64,000 nt of DNA from JBFKQC01 sp041627895 (GCA_041627895.1 JBFKQC010000011.1:1-64000), one strand, 5' to 3'; positions 51,680 to 61,267 are shown, numbered from the stretch's first letter. Made by a program: numbers and translations. The notes: generated by a model from the letters alone, not told the origin.

Positions 51680-53485
51680 GTGGTCTTGCATCTGCACGCA
51701 CTGAAATCGAACCACTGCTACGCTGTCCTTGACGGTAAGTCCGAGGTCGTTGCGGGCAGCAATACGGGAGTTTATTTGCACGACACCCGGCACCTGAGCG
51801 ACTACAGATGGGATTTCGGCCCCTTGACGCTGCTGGCGAAAGCGGACGGGGCGGACTGGGCGTTCCGACACTGGGGGCTATTCGAAGATCGCGCGCAGCG
51901 GCTGTCGGTCACGCGCGAGTTCCGCCTGTTGCCCGATGGCTTCGAAGACGACCTTTGGATCGCCAACGAAAGCGACAGCAGCCGCGACATCCCTCTCTCT
52001 CTAGCCGTCGATGCCGACTTCCGCGACATTTTCGAAGCCCGGGGACGACGGCGCGTGACGATCGGTCGAAACGCCGTAGATAGGGCCGGTGCCCATTTCC
52101 GATATCTGACCCAGGATGGCGTGACGTGCGAGACGCGTTTAACCGCCGAAGGATTCGTGCCCGGCGATCCGATTGTCCTGAAGTCACGGGAAGTCCGTCG
52201 ACTTCGCGTGATCGGCAGGTTCAGGTCTTCCCGCCACGGCGCGCAGCCTGCCGCGCCCGCCGCGCCCTGGACCGCGACGGCGCGCGCCTTGCGCCCGGCC
52301 CTGTCCGCTGCCAATCGACGCGCTTTCGACGACATCGACATGCTGATGGCGTCCTCGCCGCATGGCCCGGTGATCCTGACCGGCGTTCCGAACTACGTGA
52401 ACGTCTTCGGCAGGGACAGCCTGATCGCGTCATGGTTCCTGCTGTCCGCCGCACCCGGAATCGGAGCGAACACGCTTCGCATCCTTGCGGCCAATCAGGG
52501 GACCAGCGACAATCCCCTCACGCTCGAGGCGCCGGGAAAGATCGCGCACGAGCTTCGGGACAGCGAATTGACCCGCACCGGCGACGTCCCATTCGGCCGC
52601 TATTTCGGGACCGCCGATGCCAGTGCACTCTACGTCCTCCTGATGCGAGACCATTGGAAGGCAACCGGGCAACGCGATCTCGTCGTCGAACTGGCCACCG
52701 CGTGGCGCGCCGCACTGGCCTGGTGCCGCCGAGCCCGGGGCGACGACGGGTTGCTCCGCTACTCCACCGAGCCACGCGGCCGTGGGCTGGTGAACAATTC
52801 CTGGAAGGACAGCAAAGACAGCATGTCCTATTCCGACGGACGCCTTGCGCGGGGCCGGCTCGCCGTGGTCGAGGTGCAGGGCTATGTTGCAGCGGCGCTC
52901 GACGCGGCGGCAGAGCTGGAGGAGGCGCTAGGCAACCAGGGAACCGAGGCAGCGACCCTGCGCCGTGAGGCCGCCGAGTTGCGCGATCTGATCGAGCGTT
53001 TGTTCTGGAACGACGACCTCGGCATCCACGCCATGGCCGTTGACGACGCCGGACGACAGTGCGACGTCGTCTCGTCCAACCCGGGACATCTCTTGTGGGC
53101 CGGTGCCCTGAGCCCCGAGCGCGCCGCCGCCGTCGCACGACGCCTGATGCAACCGGACATGTGGACCGGCTGGGGCGTGCGATGCCTGTCAAGCCAGGAA
53201 AAGCGCTATCAGCCGTTGTCCTATCACAACGGGTCGGTCTGGCCGCATGACAACGGACTCATCGCCGTGGGCGCCGAGCGATACGGCCTGACGAAAACGA
53301 GCGAGAAAATCTGGCAGGCCATGGCCGATGCAGCCGCAACCTTTGCCGATCTGCGCCTGCCAGAGCTGTTCGGCGGCTACGATCGGCATCCTGCCCGCCC
53401 GCCAATTCCTTACCCGGAAACCTGCTCTCCGCAGGCCTGGGCGGCTGCCGCTCTCGTTTACCGGTCTTTGAAAGAGCCGTCGTAG
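51680..53485 (+). CDS. Amylo-alpha-1,6-glucosidase/glycogen-debranching-like glycosidase, 5' end uncertain
   Basis: This protein of about 600 residues has the N-terminal domain seen in debranching-type enzymes (GSNTGVYLHDTRHLSDYRWD). Its (alpha/alpha)6 catalytic part contains TGVPNYVNVFGRDSLIASWF, NNSWKDSKDSMSYSDGRLA and LSYHNGSVWPHDNGLIAVGA. The frame stays open upstream through IS630 debris without a homologous start. GTG 51680 or TTG 51686 after GGAG are candidates, and the true N terminus may be lost. The linker near residues 185-210 (RHGAQPAAPAAPWTATA) looks shorter than in relatives. Confidence 0.75.
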   Translation: MVLHLHALKSNHCYAVLDGKSEVVAGSNTGVYLHDTRHLSDYRWDFGPLTLLAKADGADWAFRHWGLFEDRAQRLSVTREFRLLPDGFEDDLWIANESDSSRDIPLSLAVDADFRDIFEARGRRRVTIGRNAVDRAGAHFRYLTQDGVTCETRLTAEGFVPGDPIVLKSREVRRLRVIGRFRSSRHGAQPAAPAAPWTATARALRPALSAANRRAFDDIDMLMASSPHGPVILTGVPNYVNVFGRDSLIASWFLLSAAPGIGANTLRILAANQGTSDNPLTLEAPGKIAHELRDSELTRTGDVPFGRYFGTADASALYVLLMRDHWKATGQRDLVVELATAWRAALAWCRRARGDDGLLRYSTEPRGRGLVNNSWKDSKDSMSYSDGRLARGRLAVVEVQGYVAAALDAAAELEEALGNQGTEAATLRREAAELRDLIERLFWNDDLGIHAMAVDDAGRQCDVVSSNPGHLLWAGALSPERAAAVARRLMQPDMWTGWGVRCLSSQEKRYQPLSYHNGSVWPHDNGLIAVGAERYGLTKTSEKIWQAMADAAATFADLRLPELFGGYDRHPARPPIPYPETCSPQAWAAAALVYRSLKEPS

Positions 53486-53583
53486 CGGTCAACGAGCTTG
53501 CCGGGGCGGTACAGCGCCGGAGGCAGAGCCTTGGGCGGACGCAAGCCGGGTGGTCCATGGCGTCCTTTGGGGCGGGCAAGGAG

Positions 53584-53612
53584 GCGCCCCGGTAGATCGG
53601 CTGCCGGGGCGC
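53584..53612 (-). terminator. Hairpin terminator after the minus-strand binding-protein gene
   Basis: A 9-bp stem GCGCCCCGG / CCGGGGCGC (53584-53592 with 53604-53612) sits 9 nt beyond the stop codon of the substrate-binding protein. On the minus strand it is followed by CTCCTT, a weak T tract. Confidence 0.5.
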
Positions 53613-53621
53613 GCGTCGCTA

Positions 53622-54746
53622 TCAGCGCTCGAGCACCACGTTCTCGACGAAGGCTTGCCGGATTTCCGTGTTGAACGGGTTGCCGGGCCAGATGGTCGAA
53701 TACTGACGCATCGCGTTGGGCACCAGCGACTTGCTGTCGTCGGCCTCGGGGTGCATCGGCGCGGCGCCGAACACCTGGTTGAACGCGGTCTGCGTCTCGG
53801 CCGAGCTGATCCAGTTCAGGAACACCAGCGCTGCGGCCGGGTGCGGGGCGTTGGCGGGGATGATGTTGAAGTTCCCGCCGCCGTTCATGCCGAACTCCGG
53901 AATGTAGAACTTGATCCGGTCGTTGACTTCGCCCTTCACCTGCAGCCCGTAAAGGTGGTCTTCCCAGCCGGCAACCATGGTGAATTCGCCGCCCGAAAGG
54001 CGCTGCAGGCTGTCGGTGTTGGACGCCGTGATCACGTAGCCGTCGGTGTTTGCAAGGAACCAGTCCCAGGCGGGCTGAAGCGCCGCCATCCGTTCCTCGG
54101 TCACGGTGCCGTCGAGCCAGGCGTCCCAGTCCGCGCCGATGATGTTGCGCGAGACATTCTGGAAGAAGGACGGGCCGGATCCGCCGTTTTCGTAGTTGAA
54201 CCCGAACTCGCCCGGGCGCTCTTTGAAGAAGGACTCGAAATCGGCGACGGTCTGCGGCAGGTCCGCATCCGTGATCTTGTCCGGGTCGTAGGCGATGCCG
54301 GTCTGGTTGCCCCAATAGCCGAAGGCATACCCCAACCCGTCATGCCCGCCCAGCTCGGAGCGCATGTTCGGGGCTTCTGGCAGCACGTCCGTCAGCGGAC
54401 CGAGCGCCATCTCTGTGGGGTCGAACAGGTCGATGCGGTCGGTGCCCATGGCAAGCACGTCGATATCGCCGGTCTCGCGGTTCCGCTCGGCCAGGAATTT
54501 CTCGATGTTGCCCTCATGGGTGCCCTCCGGGATCACCACCTCGATCCCGTATTCCTCGGTGAAGGCCTTGGCGATCTCGCGATAGCGGGGCTGGAAATAC
54601 CAGACGAACCAGCTGACCTGGCCCTCTTCCTTGGCCTGGGCGACGATGTCTTCCCAGCTTTTCGACAAGAGCTCAGAGTGGCTGCCGGCAAATGCGCCGG
54701 TGGCAAGGGCCGCCGTGGCGACCGTGGCGATGAAACTGCGTAGCAT
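53622..54746 (-). CDS. ABC transporter substrate-binding protein (family 1; polyamine/organophosphorus type)
   Basis: The 374-residue periplasmic protein has a Sec signal (MLRSFIATVATAALATGAFA). Its mature part has the PotD/AepX-like opening EGQVSWFVWYFQPRYREIAK and later GDIDVLAMGTDRIDLFDPTE. CAGGGAGACC precedes the ATG. In the same orientation follow two permeases upstream in coordinates and their ATPase; divergent genes encode phosphoester hydrolases, so an organophosphorus ligand is suspected. Confidence 0.88.
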   Translation of the reverse strand: MLRSFIATVATAALATGAFAGSHSELLSKSWEDIVAQAKEEGQVSWFVWYFQPRYREIAKAFTEEYGIEVVIPEGTHEGNIEKFLAERNRETGDIDVLAMGTDRIDLFDPTEMALGPLTDVLPEAPNMRSELGGHDGLGYAFGYWGNQTGIAYDPDKITDADLPQTVADFESFFKERPGEFGFNYENGGSGPSFFQNVSRNIIGADWDAWLDGTVTEERMAALQPAWDWFLANTDGYVITASNTDSLQRLSGGEFTMVAGWEDHLYGLQVKGEVNDRIKFYIPEFGMNGGGNFNIIPANAPHPAAALVFLNWISSAETQTAFNQVFGAAPMHPEADDSKSLVPNAMRQYSTIWPGNPFNTEIRQAFVENVVLER

Positions 54747-54784
54747 GTACTGGTCTCCCTGTTTTTTGGTTTCGGTTCGCGCAT

Positions 54785-55660
54785 TCAGCCTTTGGCGCCG
54801 GCCTGGGCGGGGTTGGCAGATTTCAACAGCCGCTCCAGCCCGAGCATCAAAAGCACATTGGGGACGACGAGGATCAGCGACACCACCGCCGCGTTCGGGC
54901 GGATGAAATTGTAGCCGAGATAGGAATACAGGATCGACGGGATCGTTGTGAAATTCGGCGCGCCGACGATGAAGGCGATGGCGAATTCCTCGATCGACTG
55001 GATGAAGACGATGATCAGCGAGGCCAGGATGCCGGGCATGAGCGCCGGCATGTAGGCCGCGCGGAACACCGCGATTGGCGAGGCACCGAGATCGCGGGCG
55101 GCGTCGATCAGGTCCTGCCGCACCTGGCCGAAGGACACGGTCATGATGCGGATCGCATAGGGCAGGAACAGCACGCAATGCGCCATCAGGATCGACAGGA
55201 ACCGCGAATAGATCCCCAGCGAGAAGATCAGCGAGGAAAAGAAGATCGCCAGAACGAAGCCGGGCACCACGAGCGGCAGCAGCGTCAGGACCTGCGCCAG
55301 GCCCTTTCCGGGAAAGTCGAAGCGGGCGAAGCAATAGGCCGTGGGCGAGGCGAGGATGAGCGTGATCACCGCCACGGTCGGCGCCAGCATGTAGGAATTG
55401 CCGATGGCCTGCGGCAGGGCGGTCGTCGTCCAGACCTCGGCCCAGCGCAGCAGCGTCAGGCTGGGCGGCAGCAGGTCGGGATGCTCCCACCCGGTTTCCG
55501 GATCGACGAGCGACCAGAGCACCGCCATGGTGAACGGCACGAAGAGCCAGACAAAGCAGACCGTCAGCAGCAGGATCATCAGAAAACGATTGAGCGCGCC
55601 CGCCTTGCGCCTGGGCTTCTTGCGGGTGGTCTCGACCACGTTTTCGGCGACGCTTACCAT
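54785..55660 (-). CDS. ABC transporter permease (PotC-like)
   Basis: The 291-residue inner-membrane subunit has a basic N-terminal tail (TTRKKPRRKAGALNR), six helices, and the EAA loop in DAARDLGASPIAVFRAAYMP. Its start overlaps the preceding permease stop by 7 nt (ATGGTAA). Confidence 0.9.
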   Translation of the reverse strand: MVSVAENVVETTRKKPRRKAGALNRFLMILLLTVCFVWLFVPFTMAVLWSLVDPETGWEHPDLLPPSLTLLRWAEVWTTTALPQAIGNSYMLAPTVAVITLILASPTAYCFARFDFPGKGLAQVLTLLPLVVPGFVLAIFFSSLIFSLGIYSRFLSILMAHCVLFLPYAIRIMTVSFGQVRQDLIDAARDLGASPIAVFRAAYMPALMPGILASLIIVFIQSIEEFAIAFIVGAPNFTTIPSILYSYLGYNFIRPNAAVVSLILVVPNVLLMLGLERLLKSANPAQAGAKG

Positions 55661-56514
55661 CTGTTGCCGCTCCGCAGGACAAAGCGCGCGACAATCGCCA
55701 GCAGCAGCGAACCGACCAGCGCCAATATCATCAGGCTGACCCCCACGACAGCGGCCTGGTTCCAGCGTCCGAAACTGTCCTTCAGGAAGACCATGTATTG
55801 CGCCATGGACTGCACGTTTGTCGGGCCAGCGGTGACCTGAAAGGCAAAGTCGCCTGCGGCGCCGATGAAGATGATGATCAGTGCCGCCTGCATCGCCTGG
55901 ACCGTCAGCGGTGCGATGACCTTTCGGAACCGCGCGAAGCTGCCGGCCCCGAGGTCGCGCGCGGCATCCAGCACCTCGTCCGAAATCGACTGCACGGCGC
56001 CGGTCAGCAGCAGCAGCGCGAACGGCATGTTTTTCCAGAGCTGCAGGAACACCACGCCCCAGGCGCCGCGGTCGTTCTGCATTCGGATCGGCGCGTCGGT
56101 GAAGCCGACCCACATCAGGAACTGATTGACGATGCCGTGGAAGGCGATGACGTTGAGAAACAGGAACGAGGCCACCAGCCCCGGGACAAACAGCGGCGCC
56201 TTCAAAAGCGCGCTGATTACCAGCGAGCCGCGAAACGGCCGTCTGAGCCAGATCGCGATGGGATATGCCAGGATGACAGAGCCGATCGCGGCGACCACGG
56301 CGATATAGGCCGAATAGGAAAGGGCGCGGCTGAACTGCTTTGAATTCAGCACTTTCCGCCAGTGTTCCAGGGAAAAGCTGTCTTCGCCGACGAGGTTGTA
56401 GAAGCCGAAGGACTGCATCACCGCGACGTAGAAGACCGACCCGATCATCAGAAGGATCACGCCCAGCCCCGGCGCAAGAAGCGCAAGGATCAGAAGGGCG
56501 CGGCGCCAGGTCAT
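55654..56514 (-). CDS. ABC transporter permease (PotB-like)
   Basis: The 286-residue subunit starts directly with a membrane helix (MTWRRALLILALLAPGLGVI). It carries the EAA loop DAARDLGAGSFARFRKVIAP. The ATG overlaps the ATPase stop codon (ATGA). Confidence 0.9.
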   Translation of the reverse strand: MTWRRALLILALLAPGLGVILLMIGSVFYVAVMQSFGFYNLVGEDSFSLEHWRKVLNSKQFSRALSYSAYIAVVAAIGSVILAYPIAIWLRRPFRGSLVISALLKAPLFVPGLVASFLFLNVIAFHGIVNQFLMWVGFTDAPIRMQNDRGAWGVVFLQLWKNMPFALLLLTGAVQSISDEVLDAARDLGAGSFARFRKVIAPLTVQAMQAALIIIFIGAAGDFAFQVTAGPTNVQSMAQYMVFLKDSFGRWNQAAVVGVSLMILALVGSLLLAIVARFVLRSGNRW

Positions 56515-57554
56515 GCAAGCTCTCCGCGCACGAAACGGATACGCTCGGGCGGCAGCCGGAACGAGATGCGCGCACCCACGCTGCCGGCCGTGCCGGGCCA
56601 GTGCAGACGCTGATCGGGGGCATTCGGCACCGAGACATGCAATTCGGTGTACGACCCCTGATAGGCGCGCGAACTGATGTCGGCCGAGATCACATTGTCG
56701 CCCTCGCCTGTGCCGAACTCCGCGTCTTCCGGCCGCCAGCAGAGATAGCGCGCCGCGTCGCCCGGGGGCGCGGCAACGGTGAGGCGCCCAAGCGCGGTGT
56801 CAACGCTGCCGTTTTCCGCGCTCTTGAACGGCAAAAGGTTTGCCGAACCGATGAAATCGGCGACGAACGCGGTTTCGGGCCTTTGGTACACCTCTTCGGG
56901 CGCGCCGATCTGTTCCACCTTGCCGCCGCTCATCACCACGACCCGGTCGGACATCGCAAGCGCTTCCGCCTGGTCGTGCGTGACGTAGATCGCGGTAAAC
57001 CCGAATTCGCGCTGGAGCCCGCGGATCTCGCGCCGGACCTGCTCTCGCAGCTTGGCGTCGAGGTTTGACAACGGTTCGTCGAACAAGACCACCGAGGGCC
57101 GCATTGCCAGGGCCCGCGCCAGTGCCACGCGTTGCTGCTGACCGCCGGAAAGCTTGTTGGGCAGCTTGTCGCGGTGCCGTTCCAGATCGACCTGGCGCAA
57201 CAGTTCATTGAGCCGTGTCAGCCGTTCGTCGCGGGCAACCCTGTTCTGTTTCGGCCCGAACTCGATGTTTTCGGCCACGGAAAGATGCGGAAAGAGCGCG
57301 TAGGACTGGAAACACATCGCAGTGTCGCGTTTTTCCGGCGGCGCATGGGTGACATCGGCGCCGTCTTGTTCGATGCGCCCGGTCGTTGGCGCATAGAACC
57401 CGGCGAAGATCTTCAGCAGCGTCGTCTTGCCGCAACCGGATGGCCCGAGCAGGGTCACGAACTCGCCCGGTTCGACGGACAGGTTTATGTCTGCAAGCGC
57501 GGTGAATCCGTCCTCGAAGACCTTGCTGACATCGATCGAACGCAAAGCTGTCAT
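56511..57554 (-). CDS. ABC transporter ATP-binding protein (PotA/FbpC-like)
   Basis: The 347-residue ATPase has Walker A GPSGCGKTT, Q-loop CFQSYALFPH, signature LSGGQQQRVALARAL, Walker B VVLFDEPLSNLD and switch His YVTHDQAEAL, with a C-terminal TOBE domain. The ATG at 57554 is chosen by homology; the frame upstream is unconserved and has no obvious ribosome site. It is the first gene of its operon, 220 bp from the divergent hydrolase gene, so both share a promoter region. Confidence 0.9.
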   Translation of the reverse strand: MTALRSIDVSKVFEDGFTALADINLSVEPGEFVTLLGPSGCGKTTLLKIFAGFYAPTTGRIEQDGADVTHAPPEKRDTAMCFQSYALFPHLSVAENIEFGPKQNRVARDERLTRLNELLRQVDLERHRDKLPNKLSGGQQQRVALARALAMRPSVVLFDEPLSNLDAKLREQVRREIRGLQREFGFTAIYVTHDQAEALAMSDRVVVMSGGKVEQIGAPEEVYQRPETAFVADFIGSANLLPFKSAENGSVDTALGRLTVAAPPGDAARYLCWRPEDAEFGTGEGDNVISADISSRAYQGSYTELHVSVPNAPDQRLHWPGTAGSVGARISFRLPPERIRFVRGELA

Positions 57555-57774
57555 AGAGTTCTGCCCCCGGACGAAAAGCCGTTCTTCAAAGGCTGAAGTG
57601 CGGCTTTCGGCCTTCCATTCACAGCACGGCTGCGGCGAAAAATCAATGAAACGATTGCCTTGACTCCGCCCCAGGGGCTGCCAGCCTTGGTCGCGAGTGG
57701 CCGCAACATGCGTGTCGATCTGTGATAAGGCCGAAATGACAATCAGGAACAGATCGAACCCGGAGGGTCGGCAC

Positions 57775-59220
57775 ATGGGACAGGTGGAAAAGGTCGTGAT
57801 CGTCGTGTTCGACGGCCTTCGGCCCGACATGATCGCGGGCCGCATGCCGGTGCTTGCGGGGTTTCTCGTCGACAATCTGTGGTTTCGCAACGCGCGCTCG
57901 GTGTTTCCGTCGCTTACCCGGGTCTGCACGACAAGCGTATCGACAGGGGCATGGCCCGGGCGCCATGGCATCGTGAACAATCATTTTCACCTCAACGGCG
58001 ATCTGGGCGGTCCGGTGGTCGATACCGCGAAAATCGACCGCCTGGTCGAGCTGACCGCACGCGCCGGTGCCATCGTCACCGCCGACAGCCTCGGGCAGCG
58101 GCTTGCCGCCGCGGGACGCAGCATGATGGCGATACATTGCGGTTCGGCCGGATCGGGGCTGCTGATAAACCATGCGGTGCGTGAAAACGGGCACCGGACC
58201 TTTTCGGTGCACGGTGCCGCGGCCACCCTGACGCCAGAGATTGTGCCCGGGATTCTTGCGTCCTGCGGTCCGCTTCCCGGCCACGACGTGCCGAAACTGG
58301 ATGTGGTGGCCTATACCGGCCGCGTGGCCACCGAAGTCGCCCTTGCGCAAAAGCAGGCGGACGTTACGCTGGTCTGGCTGCCCGAACCGGACACCTCGTA
58401 CCACTATTGCGGCATCCATTCAGAGGGCACCGACAAGGCCATGCGCGCGGCGGATACCGTTCTTGCAGCTATCCTCGATGCTGTCGCGTCCGGTCCGTAC
58501 CCGGACCGGACCGCGATCATCGCGATGTCGGATCACGGCCAGATCGCGACCAGCGCGCTGATCGACCTGGAAGGCGCCTTGCGCGCCGACGGGTTCCGCG
58601 CGGGCGAGACACCGGGCGAGGACACTGATATCCTGATGACGGGCGGCAACATGGGAGAGTTGCGTCCTCTGTCGCCCGATCCCGGCCTGATCGCCGATCT
58701 CGGCCGCTGGCTGATGCAGCGTGACGAGATCGGCATGGTCTTTGCCGACCCCGATCTCGTCACCGGCGCGCTGCCGCGGTCGGCGGTTCACCAATCGCAC
58801 GCGCGCAGCGCCGAGCTGCTGTTCGTCATGCGCTCGGACCGGACGCCGGGACCCGGCGGCATACCGGGCATCGGCGTCTATACCGGCGGCGTGCCGCTTG
58901 GCGGCGGCATGCACGGCGGCCTCAACCCGCACGAGATGAACACCGTGCTGTGTTTGGCGGTGCCCGGCGGCCGTAACAAGGCAATCGACGATACGCCGGC
59001 GTCGCTGATCGACATCGCCCCGACCGTGCTGGATCTTCTTGGAATGAGCATCAAGGGCGACGGCCGGGTTCTGCCAATTCTCGAGCCCGAAAAAGAAGCC
59101 GCTGAGGTCGAGACTCTGACGGCGGGCGCGGGCGATTTCCGGCAGCGGCTGGTGCGTGCGGAGATTGCCGGCCGGAACTACCTGATCGAAGGCGGGCGTG
59201 TTCAGCAGGACACGCCATGA
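57775..59220 (+). CDS. Alkaline-phosphatase-superfamily phosphodiesterase/phosphonate hydrolase-like enzyme
   Basis: The 481-residue protein has the complete two-metal site of the nucleotide pyrophosphatase/PhnA branch: D13 (VVFDGLRPD), nucleophile T48 (FPSLTRV), D206 and H210 (PEPDTSYHYCG), D253-H254 (MSDHGQ) and H380 (MHGGLNPHEMN). It lacks a signal peptide, so hydrolysis would be cytoplasmic, after import. Substrates in this branch include phosphodiesters, nucleotides and phosphonoacetate. GGAGGGTCGGCAC precedes the ATG at 57775. Confidence 0.87.
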   Translation: MGQVEKVVIVVFDGLRPDMIAGRMPVLAGFLVDNLWFRNARSVFPSLTRVCTTSVSTGAWPGRHGIVNNHFHLNGDLGGPVVDTAKIDRLVELTARAGAIVTADSLGQRLAAAGRSMMAIHCGSAGSGLLINHAVRENGHRTFSVHGAAATLTPEIVPGILASCGPLPGHDVPKLDVVAYTGRVATEVALAQKQADVTLVWLPEPDTSYHYCGIHSEGTDKAMRAADTVLAAILDAVASGPYPDRTAIIAMSDHGQIATSALIDLEGALRADGFRAGETPGEDTDILMTGGNMGELRPLSPDPGLIADLGRWLMQRDEIGMVFADPDLVTGALPRSAVHQSHARSAELLFVMRSDRTPGPGGIPGIGVYTGGVPLGGGMHGGLNPHEMNTVLCLAVPGGRNKAIDDTPASLIDIAPTVLDLLGMSIKGDGRVLPILEPEKEAAEVETLTAGAGDFRQRLVRAEIAGRNYLIEGGRVQQDTP

Positions 59221-59355
59221 CGCGTTGCGCCAGGCAATCTGTCGCGGTGTCGCAGGTCCGGCGCGGGCATTGCACATGCAACGAGAAAGCTGGCATTGGA
59301 CTCGGACTGGCGAACTCTTTCGGCTTCTGCAAGCCTCTCGGAAAAAGGGATTATC

Positions 59356-60084
59356 ATGGCACCCAGGCGCCCCGATGTCATCGAATACCTGACGGGACGA
59401 CTATCCGGGACACCGCGCCCGCCGGGCATCGCCTTGCTGAACGGCGGCGGCAAGTTCACGCCCGACGGCGCAGTGCAGATATGGCCCGGCAACACCTTCA
59501 TCTGCCATCTCGACCGCACCTCCGCCGCCTTCGAGGCGATCCGCGAGATGCAGGAAGAGGTCAAGAAGAGCGCGTTCAACCGCTTCTTCACCTTCCTGCC
59601 GCCGCCAAGCTTTCACATGACCGTCCTGCAAGGGGTCTCGCCAACCTCGGGGCCCGGAACCGGATGGCCGAAGGACGCGCCAGAGGTGATGACGCGGGAT
59701 GAGCTGTCCAGATTCCTGGTCGCGAAGCTGGCCGGGCTGGGACTGCCGGCAAAGTACAGAATCAAGTTCGACGGGCTGTTCGGCGGATACAGCCTGACGG
59801 TGTCCGGTGCCGACGCGGAGCAGGAAGCTGCGTTGCGCCAGGCCCGGGTCGCCTTGCGCGACGCAACCGGAATCACGTTTCCCGATTTCGATGACTACGT
59901 GCATCACATAACCTTGGCCTATCTCATTGACTGGCTGTCTGAAAAAACCGCGAAGGAGCTTGCGGCCTTCAGCGCCGAGATAGGCAGTCAATTCAAGGAA
60001 GCGATCGGGATCATCGATCTGGGCAGGGTGGAATTCTGCGATTTCGACACGATGCATCATTTCGAGTTGATGCAGGCCCTCTAG
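59356..60084 (+). CDS. 2H phosphoesterase (DUF1868 family)
   Basis: The 242-residue protein carries two H-x-T motifs, H87-M-T89 (PSFHMTVLQG) and H184-I-T186 (VHHITLAYLID), the catalytic signature of 2H phosphoesterases that open cyclic phosphates or cleave RNA-type phosphodiesters. The overall sequence fits DUF1868. AAGGGA precedes the ATG at 59356. It is collinear with the alkaline-phosphatase-type hydrolase 135 bp upstream, and together they oppose the ABC importer operon. Confidence 0.82.
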   Translation: MAPRRPDVIEYLTGRLSGTPRPPGIALLNGGGKFTPDGAVQIWPGNTFICHLDRTSAAFEAIREMQEEVKKSAFNRFFTFLPPPSFHMTVLQGVSPTSGPGTGWPKDAPEVMTRDELSRFLVAKLAGLGLPAKYRIKFDGLFGGYSLTVSGADAEQEAALRQARVALRDATGITFPDFDDYVHHITLAYLIDWLSEKTAKELAAFSAEIGSQFKEAIGIIDLGRVEFCDFDTMHHFELMQAL

Positions 60085-60459
60085 AAAGCGGGTGCCGCTC
60101 TCTCCCGCGATGCTGACCTTCCGCATTTTCCTCACGGAATTCTGGAGCGCGCGTTTGATATGCGGAAATTGCCGGCGACATGTCACGCCTTCCAATGATC
60201 CACGTACTTCTGTCGGCTCTTTGCGCCATGCGGGCCTACGTGCATGCTGCGGCATTTTCACACTTTGGGCTCGTTGCCGCCATGCGGTGTCGCAGCGATC
60301 GGTGATTGTCTGGCATTCCGAGACTTGCCATTTGCTATAGATGCCGTGCCGGCTGCCAAGCCGTTCAAGACCTCACCAGATGCGGGAACAAACCCAGGGA
60401 CGTGTGCCAATCCTTTCTCGCTGACGGTCAACCTCCTTCACGGTTCTCGTCGCGCGGGG
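60085..60459. other. 375-bp intergenic region, nothing recognised
   Basis: This region lies between convergent genes. Small open frames on the plus strand (for example from 60092) have Cys/Arg-rich, non-conserved translations and no ribosome sites. No clear terminator or repeat was found. Confidence 0.5.
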
Positions 60460-61224
60460 CTAGGGCAACCGAACGACCTGTCCGCCGTCGAAGCCAATCG
60501 ACTGGCCGGTCAGGAAATCAGCCGCCTTCGACGCCAAATATCGGACCAGCACGGAAACTTCGGAGAACTCGCCGAGCCGACCCGCGGGGATGCTGCCCAC
60601 GGCGGAGGCGATCTGATCGGCGGAAAAGACCTCGCGGGCAAGCGGGCTGTTCAGGAACCCCAAATCGACGGCGTTGACCGTGATGTGTGGCCCCAGTTCG
60701 ACTGCCAGCGCCCGGGTGAGCGCGTTCAAGCCACTCTTGGACGCACAGAAATTCGCGCCGTTCGCGCGGCCGGCCTGGCTGGTGATTGCCGAAATGTTGA
60801 TGATCCTGCCGCCCGAATTCCTATCTGAAAGCATCAGACGCGCTGCCGCGCGGGAACACAGGAAGGGGCCCTTCAGGTTGGTCGCGATCACGGCATCCCA
60901 GTCGTCTTCGCTCATCTCCACAAACGGCGCGTCGCGGTTGATCCCGGCGTTATTGACAAGGATGTCGAGCCCGCCCAGCCGCGCCTCGATGTGATCGAAC
61001 ATGGCCTGCACGTCCTGACCAATGCTCACATCCGCACGGATCGCGAACGCTTTGCCGCCACCGGCCGTTATCCCGGACACGACCGCATCGGCCAGATCGG
61101 ATGACCGCTGGAAATTTACCGCAACCCGTGCGTCCTCCGCGGCGAAATCCTGGGCGAGTTGCCGGCCAACGCCGCGCGATGCCCCTGTTATCAGCACTCG
61201 CTTTCCGGAGAATGGTTTTGCCAT
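60460..61224 (-). CDS. Short-chain dehydrogenase/reductase fold protein lacking the catalytic Ser and Tyr
   Basis: The 254-residue protein has the classical SDR NAD(P) motif TGASRGVG (13-20), NNAG (91-94) and the structural Asn in ATNLKG. At the active site, however, the Ser position is A146 (INISAITS) and the Tyr position is F159 (GANFCASKSG), while K163 is kept. The usual PG motif after the active site reads DLGF. The Tyr codon change is TTC. It is likely to bind cofactor but not catalyse standard carbonyl reduction. It is 43 bp downstream of a homocysteine-methyltransferase-type gene. Confidence 0.85.
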   Translation of the reverse strand: MAKPFSGKRVLITGASRGVGRQLAQDFAAEDARVAVNFQRSSDLADAVVSGITAGGGKAFAIRADVSIGQDVQAMFDHIEARLGGLDILVNNAGINRDAPFVEMSEDDWDAVIATNLKGPFLCSRAAARLMLSDRNSGGRIINISAITSQAGRANGANFCASKSGLNALTRALAVELGPHITVNAVDLGFLNSPLAREVFSADQIASAVGSIPAGRLGEFSEVSVLVRYLASKAADFLTGQSIGFDGGQVVRLP

Positions 61225-61267
61225 GACTTGCCCCCCTTGCTTCAATGTCTGTGATTCCGGAGCGAAT

